The notes below the pieces were generated by a model that did not search any database, was not told the DNA's origin, and was given only the letters and a program-made list of their open reading frames with translations. A stretch of 8,779 nt of DNA from a bacterium (GTDB lineage: Bacteria; Patescibacteriota; Minisyncoccia; Phycocordibacterales; UBA918). The DNA lies in assembly GCA_027487145.1 (NCBI GenBank), contig JAIYEC010000074.1, positions 1-8,779 on the forward strand. The letters are read 5' to 3'. Made by a program: the position numbers and the translations under genes. Shown piece by piece: positions 1 through 5,872 of the stretch. Positions within the stretch are counted from its first letter, which is position 1; each line of letters begins with the position of its first letter.

Positions 1-1
1 A

Positions 2-139
2 AAGAAGGCACCAGCTGAGAAAGTAGCAAAGAAGGCTGTAAAGAAGGCAGTGAAAAAAGTAGCAAAGAAGGCTCCTGCAAAGAAGGTAGCAAAGAAGGCT
101 CCTGCTAAGAAGAAGGCCGCACCTAAGAAAAAAAAGTAA
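2..139 (+). CDS. Lys/Ala/Pro-rich basic protein, C-terminal fragment (histone-like tail)
   Basis: This is the last 45 codons of a gene that starts before the window; it ends at TAA 137-139. The visible part consists almost only of Lys, Ala, Pro and Val, in repeats of the type VAKKA and KKAPAKK, and finishes with four lysines. Such tails are known on bacterial histone H1-like proteins, on some HU-family proteins and on a few ribosomal or RNA-binding proteins. There they are disordered and bind nucleic acid through charge. No folded domain is visible, so the family cannot be decided. A nucleoid-associated protein is the most likely reading, by inference. The reading frame is well supported because the alternative frame at position 1 hits a stop within six codons. 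A strong terminator follows at 185-222. Confidence 0.75.
   Translation, partial: KKAPAEKVAKKAVKKAVKKVAKKAPAKKVAKKAPAKKKAAPKKKK
23..100 (+). repeat. Three copies of a 15-bp coding repeat (VAKKA)
   Basis: The 15-mer GTAGCAAAGAAGGCT occurs identically at 23-37, 59-73 and 86-100, with copy starts 36 and 27 bases apart. Every copy is in frame and encodes Val-Ala-Lys-Lys-Ala. Identical codons in all copies suggest recent expansion by slippage or strong codon preference in the tail. Confidence 0.85.
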
Positions 140-184
140 GTAACCCGGATGAGGTTCGCTTCCTCCGAGTAAAACTTGTTGCTT

Positions 185-222
185 AATCGCTCTATCGCAA
201 GATAGAGCGATTTTGCTTTTTC
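185..222 (+). terminator. Rho-independent terminator of the basic-protein gene
   Basis: Bases 185-196 pair with 201-212 in a perfect 12-bp stem closed by a GCAA (GNRA-type) tetraloop at 197-200. A T-rich run follows (TTTTGCTTTTT, 211-221). It lies 45 bases after the stop codon of the lysine-rich gene, the right place to end that transcript. Confidence 0.9.
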
Positions 223-344
223 TCGTCATGATTTGCCGAACTACTTCGTTAGTCTCAGAAGGAAAACTGTGAGGTGTACAGGTACGTACACCTCACAGTT
301 TTCCTTCCGGCCGGTCTCGTATTTCATTCAAATTATGACGGGAA
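220..344 (+). repeat. Nested inverted-repeat element in the intergenic region upstream of secA
   Basis: The inner arms 258-279 and 286-307 are perfect 22-bp inverted repeats around a 6-base loop (280-285). The outer arms 220-234 and 330-344 also pair over 15 positions. The only two deviations (223/341 and 230/334) are G-U pairs in a + strand RNA but would be A-C mismatches in a - strand RNA. A further 4-bp pairing (235-238 with 308-311) is possible between them. No ORF is present. The element could be a structured RNA, a strong boundary or second terminator, or a small non-autonomous mobile repeat (MITE-like). No transposase or target duplication is visible. The inner stem is the firm part. 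Confidence 0.7.
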
Positions 345-361
345 CACATAAAAATAAAGAC

Positions 362-390
362 TTTTTATTTACGTAAATTAAGCGTATACT
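362..390 (+). promoter_or_regulatory. secA promoter with -10 box seven bases before the start codon
   Basis: TATACT at 385-390 is a good -10 hexamer (5 of 6). A weak -35 candidate, TTTTTA at 362-367, lies 17 bases upstream. Transcription starting about seven bases after the -10 box would begin at or beside the ATG at 398, giving a leaderless mRNA. This agrees with the absence of any Shine-Dalgarno sequence before secA. Confidence 0.6.
367..378 (+). promoter_or_regulatory. 12-bp palindrome in the secA promoter spacer (possible operator)
   Basis: ATTTACGTAAAT is a perfect palindrome lying between the proposed -35 and -10 boxes of secA, where a bound repressor would block RNA polymerase. The site is visible, but its function is inferred from position only. 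AT-rich promoters contain short palindromes by chance. Confidence 0.3.
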
Positions 391-397
391 ACGCACT

Positions 398-2923
398 ATG
401 TCATTTTTAGATACATTTTTCGGTCCAAGTTACGAAAAAGAACTCAAAACTATTCAACCTTTAATTAAAGCAATAAACGCTAAGGCGGACGAAGTTACAG
501 CTCTGTCAGATAGTGAGCTTAAAACCGCCTTTTTAGCCCTCAAGGAGCAGGTTGGCGGTGATGTCAAAAAGCTAGACTCAGTATTAGTTGAAGCCTTTGC
601 CCTCGTACGTGAAGCCGCTAATCGGACACTCGGGATCCGTCATTATGACGTACAGCTCGTTGGTGGTGTGATTTTGCACCAAGGTAAGATTACTGAAATG
701 CGTACTGGTGAAGGAAAGACGTTGGTAGCTACACTTCCTGCCTCACTCAATGCCTTAACAGGGAAAGGAGTGCATGTTGTTACCGTAAATGATTATCTTG
801 CGAGACGAGACGGTGTATGGATGGGTCAAGTGTACGCAGCACTTGGTCTTACGGTTGCTATCATCAATCATGATGCATCATATATATATGATGCGACTCA
901 CGTTGAGGGCGACGCTGAACGTGATGAGCATGGATCATTTAAAGTTGTGCATGAATTTTTACGACCATGTACCAGAAAAGAAGCCTATGAAGCTGATATC
1001 ACCTACGGAACAAACAGCGAGTTTGGTTTCGATTATCTTCGCGATAACATCGAATATGAAGTAGAAAGACTGAGACAAACGGGTCACGCGTTTGCGATTG
1101 TCGACGAAATAGACTCAATCCTTATCGACGAAGCGCGTACACCGCTGATTATTTCTGCTCCAGCACCGGAGACAGAAAATCTCTACACGACATTTGCTGG
1201 AGTTGCGGCTAAGCTTACCCCCGAGACTCACTATCTTATCGATGAAAAACTAAAAAGCGCTACTCTGACAGATGAAGGAGTTGAGGCGGTTGAGAAAATG
1301 CTTGGCATTGAAAATATTTATACCGAGAAAGGTATTCGGTTTGTGCACCACCTTGAGACGGCGGTTAAAGCAAAAGCACTTTACACGCATGACAAAGAGT
1401 ACGTTGTTCGCGACGGAGAGGTCGTGATTGTTGATGAGTTTACCGGGAGACTCCAACCAGGACGACGGTGGTCAGATGGGCTCCACCAAGCAATTGAAGC
1501 CAAAGAAGGTGTGCGTATTCAGCGTGAGAGTCGTACCTACGCTTCAATTACGTATCAGAACTACTTCCGTATGTATGAAAAACTTGGTGGTATGACTGGT
1601 ACAGCCCTAACTTCACAAGAAGAGTTTTACACGGTATACAAGCTTGAAGTGATCCCCGTACCAACTAACCGGCCTGTACAGCGGATTGATGAAAATGATC
1701 TAATCTATCAAAATGAGAAGGGTAAGTTCGCTGCTATCATCAAAAAAGTAAAAGAAGTGCATGAAACTGGCCAGCCGATTCTTATCGGTACAGCTTCAAT
1801 TGAATCAAATGAACGACTCTCACAAGCGCTTACGTCAGCTGGTGTGGCTCACGAAATGCTTAATGCTAAGAACCACGAACGAGAAGGAGAGATTATTGCT
1901 GCTGCCGGACGGATTGGTGCGGTAACCCTCGCTACTAACATGGCTGGTCGAGGAGTCGATATCAAACTCGGTGGACCAGACGCAACTGCCGAAGAAGCAG
2001 AAGCAGTGAAAGCACTTGGCGGACTCTTTGTTCTTGGTACCGAGCGCCATGAAGCTAGGCGTATTGATAATCAGCTTCGAGGACGTGCCGGACGACAAGG
2101 TGATAAAGGAAAGACTCAATTTTACGTATCAATGGACGACTCCCTCATGCGTGTCTTTGGTGGTGAAAAAGTGAAGAGTCTTATGGGAACGTTCGGTATT
2201 CCTGAGGATGAGCCAATCCAGATGAAGATGATTTCAAATACCTTGGAGAGTGCTCAAACCAAGATTGAAGGATTTCACTTTGATTCACGAAAACAAATCT
2301 TGGCCTATGACGATGTACTCAATCAGCAACGACAAGTTATTTATGATAGACGAAATCGCTTGCTGAAGAATGATGTGGTCGAGGTTGCAGCTGTGTTAGA
2401 CGAAGTAATAGCAGTTAATTCTGAGCTAGTACATATTGTCGAGGCAAAGAAAGCAGAGTTTGGTGAAGAAGTCTTCCTCGATCTCTTCCGCCGGTTGGCT
2501 CTTCAAATGACAGATATGCTTTGGGTCGAGCACCTTGAGGTGATGAGCTACACCCGGTCAAGCGTGAGCTTACGGGCCTATGGGCAACGAGATCCTCTGA
2601 TTGAATACAGAAAAGAAGGTACGAGGTTGTTCAAAGAAATGCAAGAAATCACCGCGCACAGAATTGCTGAAGTACTACCTAATCTTCAGCCTCAAGTGGT
2701 TGTTAAGGAAGAGGCGGCCCGAAAACAAGAAGCAGAAGCAGCACAAGAGTCAGCTGGTCAGACTATTGAAAGTAAAGCAGCCAAGAGTGCGCCAGTAGTC
2801 AAAGGTGAAGAGATTGGGCGTAATGAGCTGGTGACTGTCACAAATGGTACAGAGACACGAGAGTTAAAGTTTAAAAAAGCCGAAGAGCTGTTACAAAATG
2901 GATGGACGATAGTTCGAAAGTAA
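398..2923 (+). CDS. secA: Protein translocase subunit SecA
   Basis: SecA is the ATPase motor that drives unfolded preproteins through the SecYEG channel at the cytoplasmic membrane. The 841-residue protein shows Walker A GEGKT at 104-108 and the DEAD-type Walker B DEID at 236-239, followed by SILIDEARTP. It also has VDEFTGR at 345-351, GGMTGTA at 397-403, TNMAGRGVDI at 513-522 and the arginine-finger motif GRAGRQGD at 562-569. The scaffold and final helical regions follow (TLESAQTKIEG near 615, LWVEHL near 708). Compared with E. coli SecA (901 residues), the region 655-697 is clearly shorter. The usual zinc-binding CxCxSG tail is absent: GRNE at 807-810 is followed by a cysteine-free segment. 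A Glu/Ala/Lys-rich linker occupies about 766-805. The ATG at 398 fits both the promoter and the canonical SecA N-terminus. The gene appears monocistronic, with a terminator 9 bases after the stop. Confidence 0.98.
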   Translation: MSFLDTFFGPSYEKELKTIQPLIKAINAKADEVTALSDSELKTAFLALKEQVGGDVKKLDSVLVEAFALVREAANRTLGIRHYDVQLVGGVILHQGKITEMRTGEGKTLVATLPASLNALTGKGVHVVTVNDYLARRDGVWMGQVYAALGLTVAIINHDASYIYDATHVEGDAERDEHGSFKVVHEFLRPCTRKEAYEADITYGTNSEFGFDYLRDNIEYEVERLRQTGHAFAIVDEIDSILIDEARTPLIISAPAPETENLYTTFAGVAAKLTPETHYLIDEKLKSATLTDEGVEAVEKMLGIENIYTEKGIRFVHHLETAVKAKALYTHDKEYVVRDGEVVIVDEFTGRLQPGRRWSDGLHQAIEAKEGVRIQRESRTYASITYQNYFRMYEKLGGMTGTALTSQEEFYTVYKLEVIPVPTNRPVQRIDENDLIYQNEKGKFAAIIKKVKEVHETGQPILIGTASIESNERLSQALTSAGVAHEMLNAKNHEREGEIIAAAGRIGAVTLATNMAGRGVDIKLGGPDATAEEAEAVKALGGLFVLGTERHEARRIDNQLRGRAGRQGDKGKTQFYVSMDDSLMRVFGGEKVKSLMGTFGIPEDEPIQMKMISNTLESAQTKIEGFHFDSRKQILAYDDVLNQQRQVIYDRRNRLLKNDVVEVAAVLDEVIAVNSELVHIVEAKKAEFGEEVFLDLFRRLALQMTDMLWVEHLEVMSYTRSSVSLRAYGQRDPLIEYRKEGTRLFKEMQEITAHRIAEVLPNLQPQVVVKEEAARKQEAEAAQESAGQTIESKAAKSAPVVKGEEIGRNELVTVTNGTETRELKFKKAEELLQNGWTIVRK

Positions 2924-2931
2924 GCCGGTTT

Positions 2932-2972
2932 AAAAAGGACGCAACTAGCCAGTGCTAGTTGCGTCCTTTTTT
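2932..2972 (+). terminator. Rho-independent terminator of secA
   Basis: Bases 2932-2949 pair perfectly with 2954-2971 (18 bp) around a CAGT loop at 2950-2953. The right arm ends in six T residues, and the left arm starts with five A residues, so the hairpin could also act from the other side. It begins 9 bases after the secA stop codon. Confidence 0.93.
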
Positions 2973-2986
2973 ATCAGCGCTACAAT
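2959..2986 (+). promoter_or_regulatory. Promoter of the small membrane protein gene
   Basis: TACAAT at 2981-2986 is a 5-of-6 match to the -10 consensus and ends six bases before the ATG at 2993. TTGCGT at 2959-2964, spaced 16 bases, is a possible -35 box and lies inside the right arm of the secA terminator. The predicted transcript start falls at the start codon (leaderless), and no Shine-Dalgarno sequence is present. Confidence 0.55.
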
Positions 2987-2992
2987 AGTAAT

Positions 2993-3334
2993 ATGACAAT
3001 AATATTAAGATTACTATGGAACGCTCTCGGGTTGTTACTCATAGCAAACTTTATTCCGGGAATTACAATCGACAGTATCTACACCGCTATCATCGCTGCT
3101 ATCATTTTAGGTGTGTTTAACGCAGTGTTAAAACCTATCCTCATAGTGTTGACGCTTCCAATCACTCTGATTACTCTCGGACTCTTTGCACTTGTTATCA
3201 ATGCGGCGTTATTTCTCTTCGCGGCCTCTTTTATCGAAGGGTTCGCGGTCACTAGTTTTTGGTACGCTCTCTTAGGTTCACTCCTCATGAGTCTTATCAG
3301 TACCGTGGGAAATCACTTTATCAACGGAAAGTAA
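2993..3334 (+). CDS. Small membrane protein, phage_holin_4_2 (YvlD-like) family
   Basis: The 113-residue protein is almost entirely hydrophobic, with about four membrane helices near 3-21, 30-55, 57-80 and 88-107. The Asn-Ala-Val-Leu-Lys-Pro-Ile-Leu segment at 43-50, then LTLPITLITLGLF at 53-65 and an Ile-Asn at 69-70, matches the family called phage_holin_4_2 or mycobacterial four-TMS holin superfamily IV, which includes B. subtilis YvlD. Despite the name, members are widespread chromosomal genes and no phage gene lies nearby. The molecular role is not established; a link to envelope stress or integrity is only a family-level guess. The gene stands alone between its own promoter and terminator. 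Length is normal for the family. Confidence 0.85.
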   Translation: MTIILRLLWNALGLLLIANFIPGITIDSIYTAIIAAIILGVFNAVLKPILIVLTLPITLITLGLFALVINAALFLFAASFIEGFAVTSFWYALLGSLLMSLISTVGNHFINGK

Positions 3335-3353
3335 TCTCACTACATTTCATACC

Positions 3354-3390
3354 GAAAAAGCAATGGCCCCTACAGCCATTGCTTTTTCAT
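3354..3390 (+). terminator. Rho-independent terminator of the small membrane protein gene
   Basis: Bases 3354-3367 pair perfectly with 3375-3388 (14 bp) around a 7-base loop. The right arm ends in TTTTTC and the left arm begins GAAAAA, so it may work in both directions. It begins 20 bases after the stop at 3334. Confidence 0.88.
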
Positions 3391-3407
3391 AGTAAATACT
3401 GTACTCT
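3379..3407 (+). promoter_or_regulatory. Tentative obg promoter
   Basis: TACTCT at 3402-3407 keeps the TA---T core of a -10 box and ends eight bases before the ATG at 3416. TTGCTT at 3379-3384, at a 17-base spacing, is a candidate -35 box and lies in the right arm of the preceding terminator. The match is weak, but it repeats the close -10-to-ATG spacing seen at the neighbouring genes. Confidence 0.35.
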
Positions 3408-3415
3408 GTCAAGTC

Positions 3416-4378
3416 ATGTTTGTAGACGAGCTAACAATCTATGCAAAAGCAGGCAACGGCGGAAACGGCGTTGTTAGGTGGCGCCAGGAGAAGTACAAGC
3501 CGATGGCAGGACCATCAGGCGGGGATGGTGGTCGCGGAGGCGATGTTTTTGTCCGTGCCACTGCCGACGTCAATCAACTTTCAAAATATACAGGAAATAA
3601 GTCTTTTTTTGCTGTAGATGGGGGAGCCGGAATGCGAGATAGTCTGACTGGTAAAAATGGTGAGGACTGTATTATTGATGTACCGGTTGGATCAAAGATT
3701 ACCGATATCGACAGAAAGCGTGTCATCGAGCTTACAACAGTAGGGCAAACCGAACGCATACTCAAAGGCGGTGGAGGTGGATATGGAAATGAACATTTCA
3801 AATCATCAACGAATGTCTCACCAGTTGAATCAACTAATGGTCATCAGGGAGAGCATGGAAACTTCTTAATTGAAGTAGCGCTCATGGTGGACATTGGACT
3901 CGTTGGTCTACCGAACGCTGGAAAGTCGACCTTGCTCAATAGTCTTACCAATGCTCAGTCACGGATTGGAGCATATCCCTTCACCACACTAGAGCCGCAC
4001 CTTGGTGCCTTATACGAATTTATTATCGCTGATATTCCAGGACTGATAGAAGGCGCGGCTGACGGCAAAGGGCTTGGACATAAGTTTCTTCGACATGTCT
4101 CTCGAACAAAAATGATCCTCCACCTTGTTTCGCTAGACTCAGCGACACCAGTAGAGGACTATTACACAATTCGTAAGGAGCTCACACAGTACGACAACTC
4201 TCTTGCTGAAAAAGAAGAATGGATAATTCTAACCAAAAAAGACCTTGTAAATAAAGACGTTATTGAAGCTGTCACACATGCTCTTGCAAAATATGAGAAT
4301 CGTGTGATTGTTGTTGGTCAAGACGATCTCGATTCATACAAAAAACTACGGGACACTCTTGTGTCTCACCTGCGGTAA
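3416..4378 (+). CDS. obg: Obg-family GTPase (CgtA/ObgE), short form without OCT domain
   Basis: Obg is a ribosome-associated GTPase that acts late in large-subunit assembly and in growth and stress control. The N-terminal Obg fold is clear: FVDELTIYAKAGNGGNGVV at 2-20, then Gly-rich stretches around 33-42, 68-72 and 118-124. The GTPase domain starts near 158, with the P-loop GLPNAGKS at 164-171, switch I YPFTT at 187-191, and DIPGLIEGA at 206-214. G4 appears as TKKD at 273-276 instead of the usual NKxD. The region where the G5 Ser-Ala is expected reads VVGQDD (299-304), so G5 is degenerate. At 320 residues the protein stops right after the G domain, whereas E. coli ObgE has 390 and B. subtilis Obg about 430 including a C-terminal domain. 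The reading frame is intact, so this is a short form, not an obvious break. gatB follows 26 bases later with no terminator between. Confidence 0.95.
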   Translation: MFVDELTIYAKAGNGGNGVVRWRQEKYKPMAGPSGGDGGRGGDVFVRATADVNQLSKYTGNKSFFAVDGGAGMRDSLTGKNGEDCIIDVPVGSKITDIDRKRVIELTTVGQTERILKGGGGGYGNEHFKSSTNVSPVESTNGHQGEHGNFLIEVALMVDIGLVGLPNAGKSTLLNSLTNAQSRIGAYPFTTLEPHLGALYEFIIADIPGLIEGAADGKGLGHKFLRHVSRTKMILHLVSLDSATPVEDYYTIRKELTQYDNSLAEKEEWIILTKKDLVNKDVIEAVTHALAKYENRVIVVGQDDLDSYKKLRDTLVSHLR

Positions 4379-4387
4379 CCGTACAAT
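4359..4387 (+). promoter_or_regulatory. Possible gatB promoter overlapping the end of obg
   Basis: TACAAT at 4382-4387 is a good -10 box. TTGTGT at 4359-4364, 17 bases upstream and inside the last codons of obg, is a partial -35 box (3 of 6). Transcription would start near 4394, leaving about 11 untranslated bases without a Shine-Dalgarno sequence. Read-through from obg is equally possible, since no terminator separates the genes. Confidence 0.45.
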
Positions 4388-4394
4388 ACTTCGC

Positions 4395-4406
4395 ATATAT
4401 ATATAT
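4395..4406 (+). repeat. (AT)6 dinucleotide run leading into the gatB start codon
   Basis: Six AT units run directly into the start codon, whose A and T (4405-4406) form the last unit. Gain or loss of a unit would keep the ATG but change its distance to the TACAAT box. The run is also the only near-start sequence of gatB, so there is no Shine-Dalgarno. Confidence 0.8.
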
Positions 4407-5802
4407 GAGTTACACAGCAACCATCGGTCTTGAGGTACACGCCGAACTCAAGACTGCGAGTAAAATGTTTTGTGGATGTAAAAACGATCCACATCATGGC
4501 GAACCAAACACCCTTACTTGTCCAATTTGTCTTGCTCACCCTGGAACACTTCCGGTCGCAAATGAAGAGGCGATCAAAAAAGTACTTCTATTTGGAAAAG
4601 CAGTCTCTGCAACAACAGCGACATTTTCTGAGTTTGACAGAAAAAATTATTTTTATCCAGACATCCCAAAAGCCTATCAGATTAGTCAGTACGCGTATCC
4701 ATTTTTACAAGGAGGAAATTTAGCTGCAGTGGAACTTACTCGAGTACACCTCGAAGAAGATACAGCTCGTAGTCAGCATGACAAAGGTGACTACAGTATC
4801 GTTGACTTCAATCGTGCTGGAGTACCTCTGATGGAACTCGTTACCGAACCAGTTATCCATGACGCAAAGACGGCTGGAGATTTTGCCCGAGAGCTACAGC
4901 TCCTGCTCCGCACTTTGGGTATCTCAGACGCGAACATGGAAAAAGGGGAGATGCGAGTTGAAGCAAATATCTCTGTGTCAAAAGATGCTGACAAATTTGG
5001 CACTAAGGTTGAGGTTAAAAATCTGAACTCATTTAAGTCAGTAGAAGGAGCTATTGAATTTGAAATTGCCCGACAAACCAAACTTATCGAAGAGGGTGGA
5101 GAGGTGGTCCAAGAGACCCGAGGTTGGGATGAGGTAAAGCTCAAAACGTTCACCCAGAGAGTAAAAGAGACAGCTAAGGATTATCGCTATTTCCCAGATC
5201 CTGACCTACCTAAAATGAAGATTACTGAATCTCTGCTACCCGAGATAATGGTAAAATTACCCAATGAAAAAAGGGTTTTATATCAAAATCTCGGATTGCC
5301 GAGAGAAGCAATCGAGATACTAATATCCTCATCAACCCTTGATCCTTTCTTTGCGGAATTAGTAGAAATCGGACTGACCGAAGAAGAAGCTTCTCTAGCA
5401 TCCAACTACCTCATTTCTGATGTGACAGCAATTTTGACGATAAACCCTAGCTTAGACATAAAATCAATCAAAATTGAGCACTTCAAGGAGCTTATTTCAA
5501 TGCTAGTAACCAAAGAAATTAACTCAAGAATCGCTAAAGACCTCCTTGTCGAGCTTTTTGACGCAACTGAAGGGCCAAAAGACATTGCTCAAAAGAAGGG
5601 GCTAATGCAGGTTTCGGATGAAAGATCGCTTATTTCTGTAGTTGAGTCAGTCCTGGAGCGCAATCCTGCAGTAGTTGCTGAGTACAAAGCTGGTAAAGAA
5701 GCTGTTATTCAATTCCTGGTTGGTCAGGGTATGAAGGAGACAAGAGGAACTGCCAACCCTGCTACGCTCTTGAAACTTTTTATAGAAGCCCTTAAAAACT
5801 AG
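4405..5802 (+). CDS. gatB: Aspartyl/glutamyl-tRNA amidotransferase subunit B (GatB)
   Basis: GatB is the kinase/transamidase subunit of GatCAB. It phosphorylates the Glu or Asp on misacylated Glu-tRNA(Gln) or Asp-tRNA(Asn) and converts it to the amide, using ammonia from GatA. Signature segments are GLEVHAEL at 8-15, the zinc site formed by Cys23, Cys25, Cys39 and Cys42, FDRKNYFYPDIPKAYQISQ at 77-95, and VDFNRAGVPLMELVTEP at 133-149. KVEVKNLNSF is at 201-210 and YRYFPDPDLP at 260-269. The GatB/YqeY-type tail covers about 315-465 and ends with the conserved RGTANP at 447-452. The length, 465 residues, is close to the usual 475 or so. gatA and gatC are not in the window, so the operon is split or begins elsewhere. 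The gene follows obg closely. No Shine-Dalgarno is visible; the ATG at 4405 gives the canonical N-terminus. Confidence 0.97.
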   Translation: MSYTATIGLEVHAELKTASKMFCGCKNDPHHGEPNTLTCPICLAHPGTLPVANEEAIKKVLLFGKAVSATTATFSEFDRKNYFYPDIPKAYQISQYAYPFLQGGNLAAVELTRVHLEEDTARSQHDKGDYSIVDFNRAGVPLMELVTEPVIHDAKTAGDFARELQLLLRTLGISDANMEKGEMRVEANISVSKDADKFGTKVEVKNLNSFKSVEGAIEFEIARQTKLIEEGGEVVQETRGWDEVKLKTFTQRVKETAKDYRYFPDPDLPKMKITESLLPEIMVKLPNEKRVLYQNLGLPREAIEILISSSTLDPFFAELVEIGLTEEEASLASNYLISDVTAILTINPSLDIKSIKIEHFKELISMLVTKEINSRIAKDLLVELFDATEGPKDIAQKKGLMQVSDERSLISVVESVLERNPAVVAEYKAGKEAVIQFLVGQGMKETRGTANPATLLKLFIEALKN

Positions 5803-5837
5803 CTATATCGAACTACCGAGAAATTCACTTCGGGGTG

Positions 5838-5865
5838 TTCACATTTCTACACCGGCTGTTACAAT
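5838..5865 (+). promoter_or_regulatory. Strong extended -10 promoter of the first HTH-membrane gene
   Basis: TTCACA at 5838-5843 matches the -35 consensus at 5 of 6 positions. After 16 bases comes TACAAT (5860-5865), preceded by TGT, an extended -10 (TGN). It is the best promoter in the window. It ends seven bases before the ATG at 5873, so the transcript is expected to be leaderless or nearly so. Confidence 0.7.
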
Positions 5866-5869
5866 GTGA
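5839..5869 (+). promoter_or_regulatory. Inverted repeat spanning the promoter (possible operator)
   Basis: TCACATT at 5839-5845 and AATGTGA at 5863-5869 are exact inverted repeats with centres 24 bases apart. They cover the -35 and -10 boxes of the HTH-membrane gene. Such placement would suit a dimeric repressor, possibly the encoded HTH protein itself. The geometry is seen; the function is inferred. Confidence 0.3.
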
Positions 5870-5872
5870 GTA

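Noticed and set aside
875..894. A perfect 20-bp AT-rich palindrome inside secA
   Set aside because: It is within codons for a variable Asp-Ala-Ser-Tyr segment, has no loop and no promoter or gene boundary nearby; most likely a by-product of alternating AT codons.
1835..2119. Antisense open frames within secA, including this 94-codon one
   Set aside because: They lie opposite highly conserved SecA motifs and encode no recognisable domain.
2993..3334. Prophage remnant suggested by the holin family name
   Set aside because: The family is common in ordinary chromosomes (YvlD-like), and no lysin, integrase or structural phage gene is adjacent.
4379..4404. Terminator between obg and gatB
   Set aside because: No inverted repeat is present in the 26-base gap; the two genes may share a transcript.
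5803..5837. Possible terminator after gatB (CCGAG...TTCGG)
   Set aside because: Only about 4-5 pairs and no T-run follow, too weak to call.
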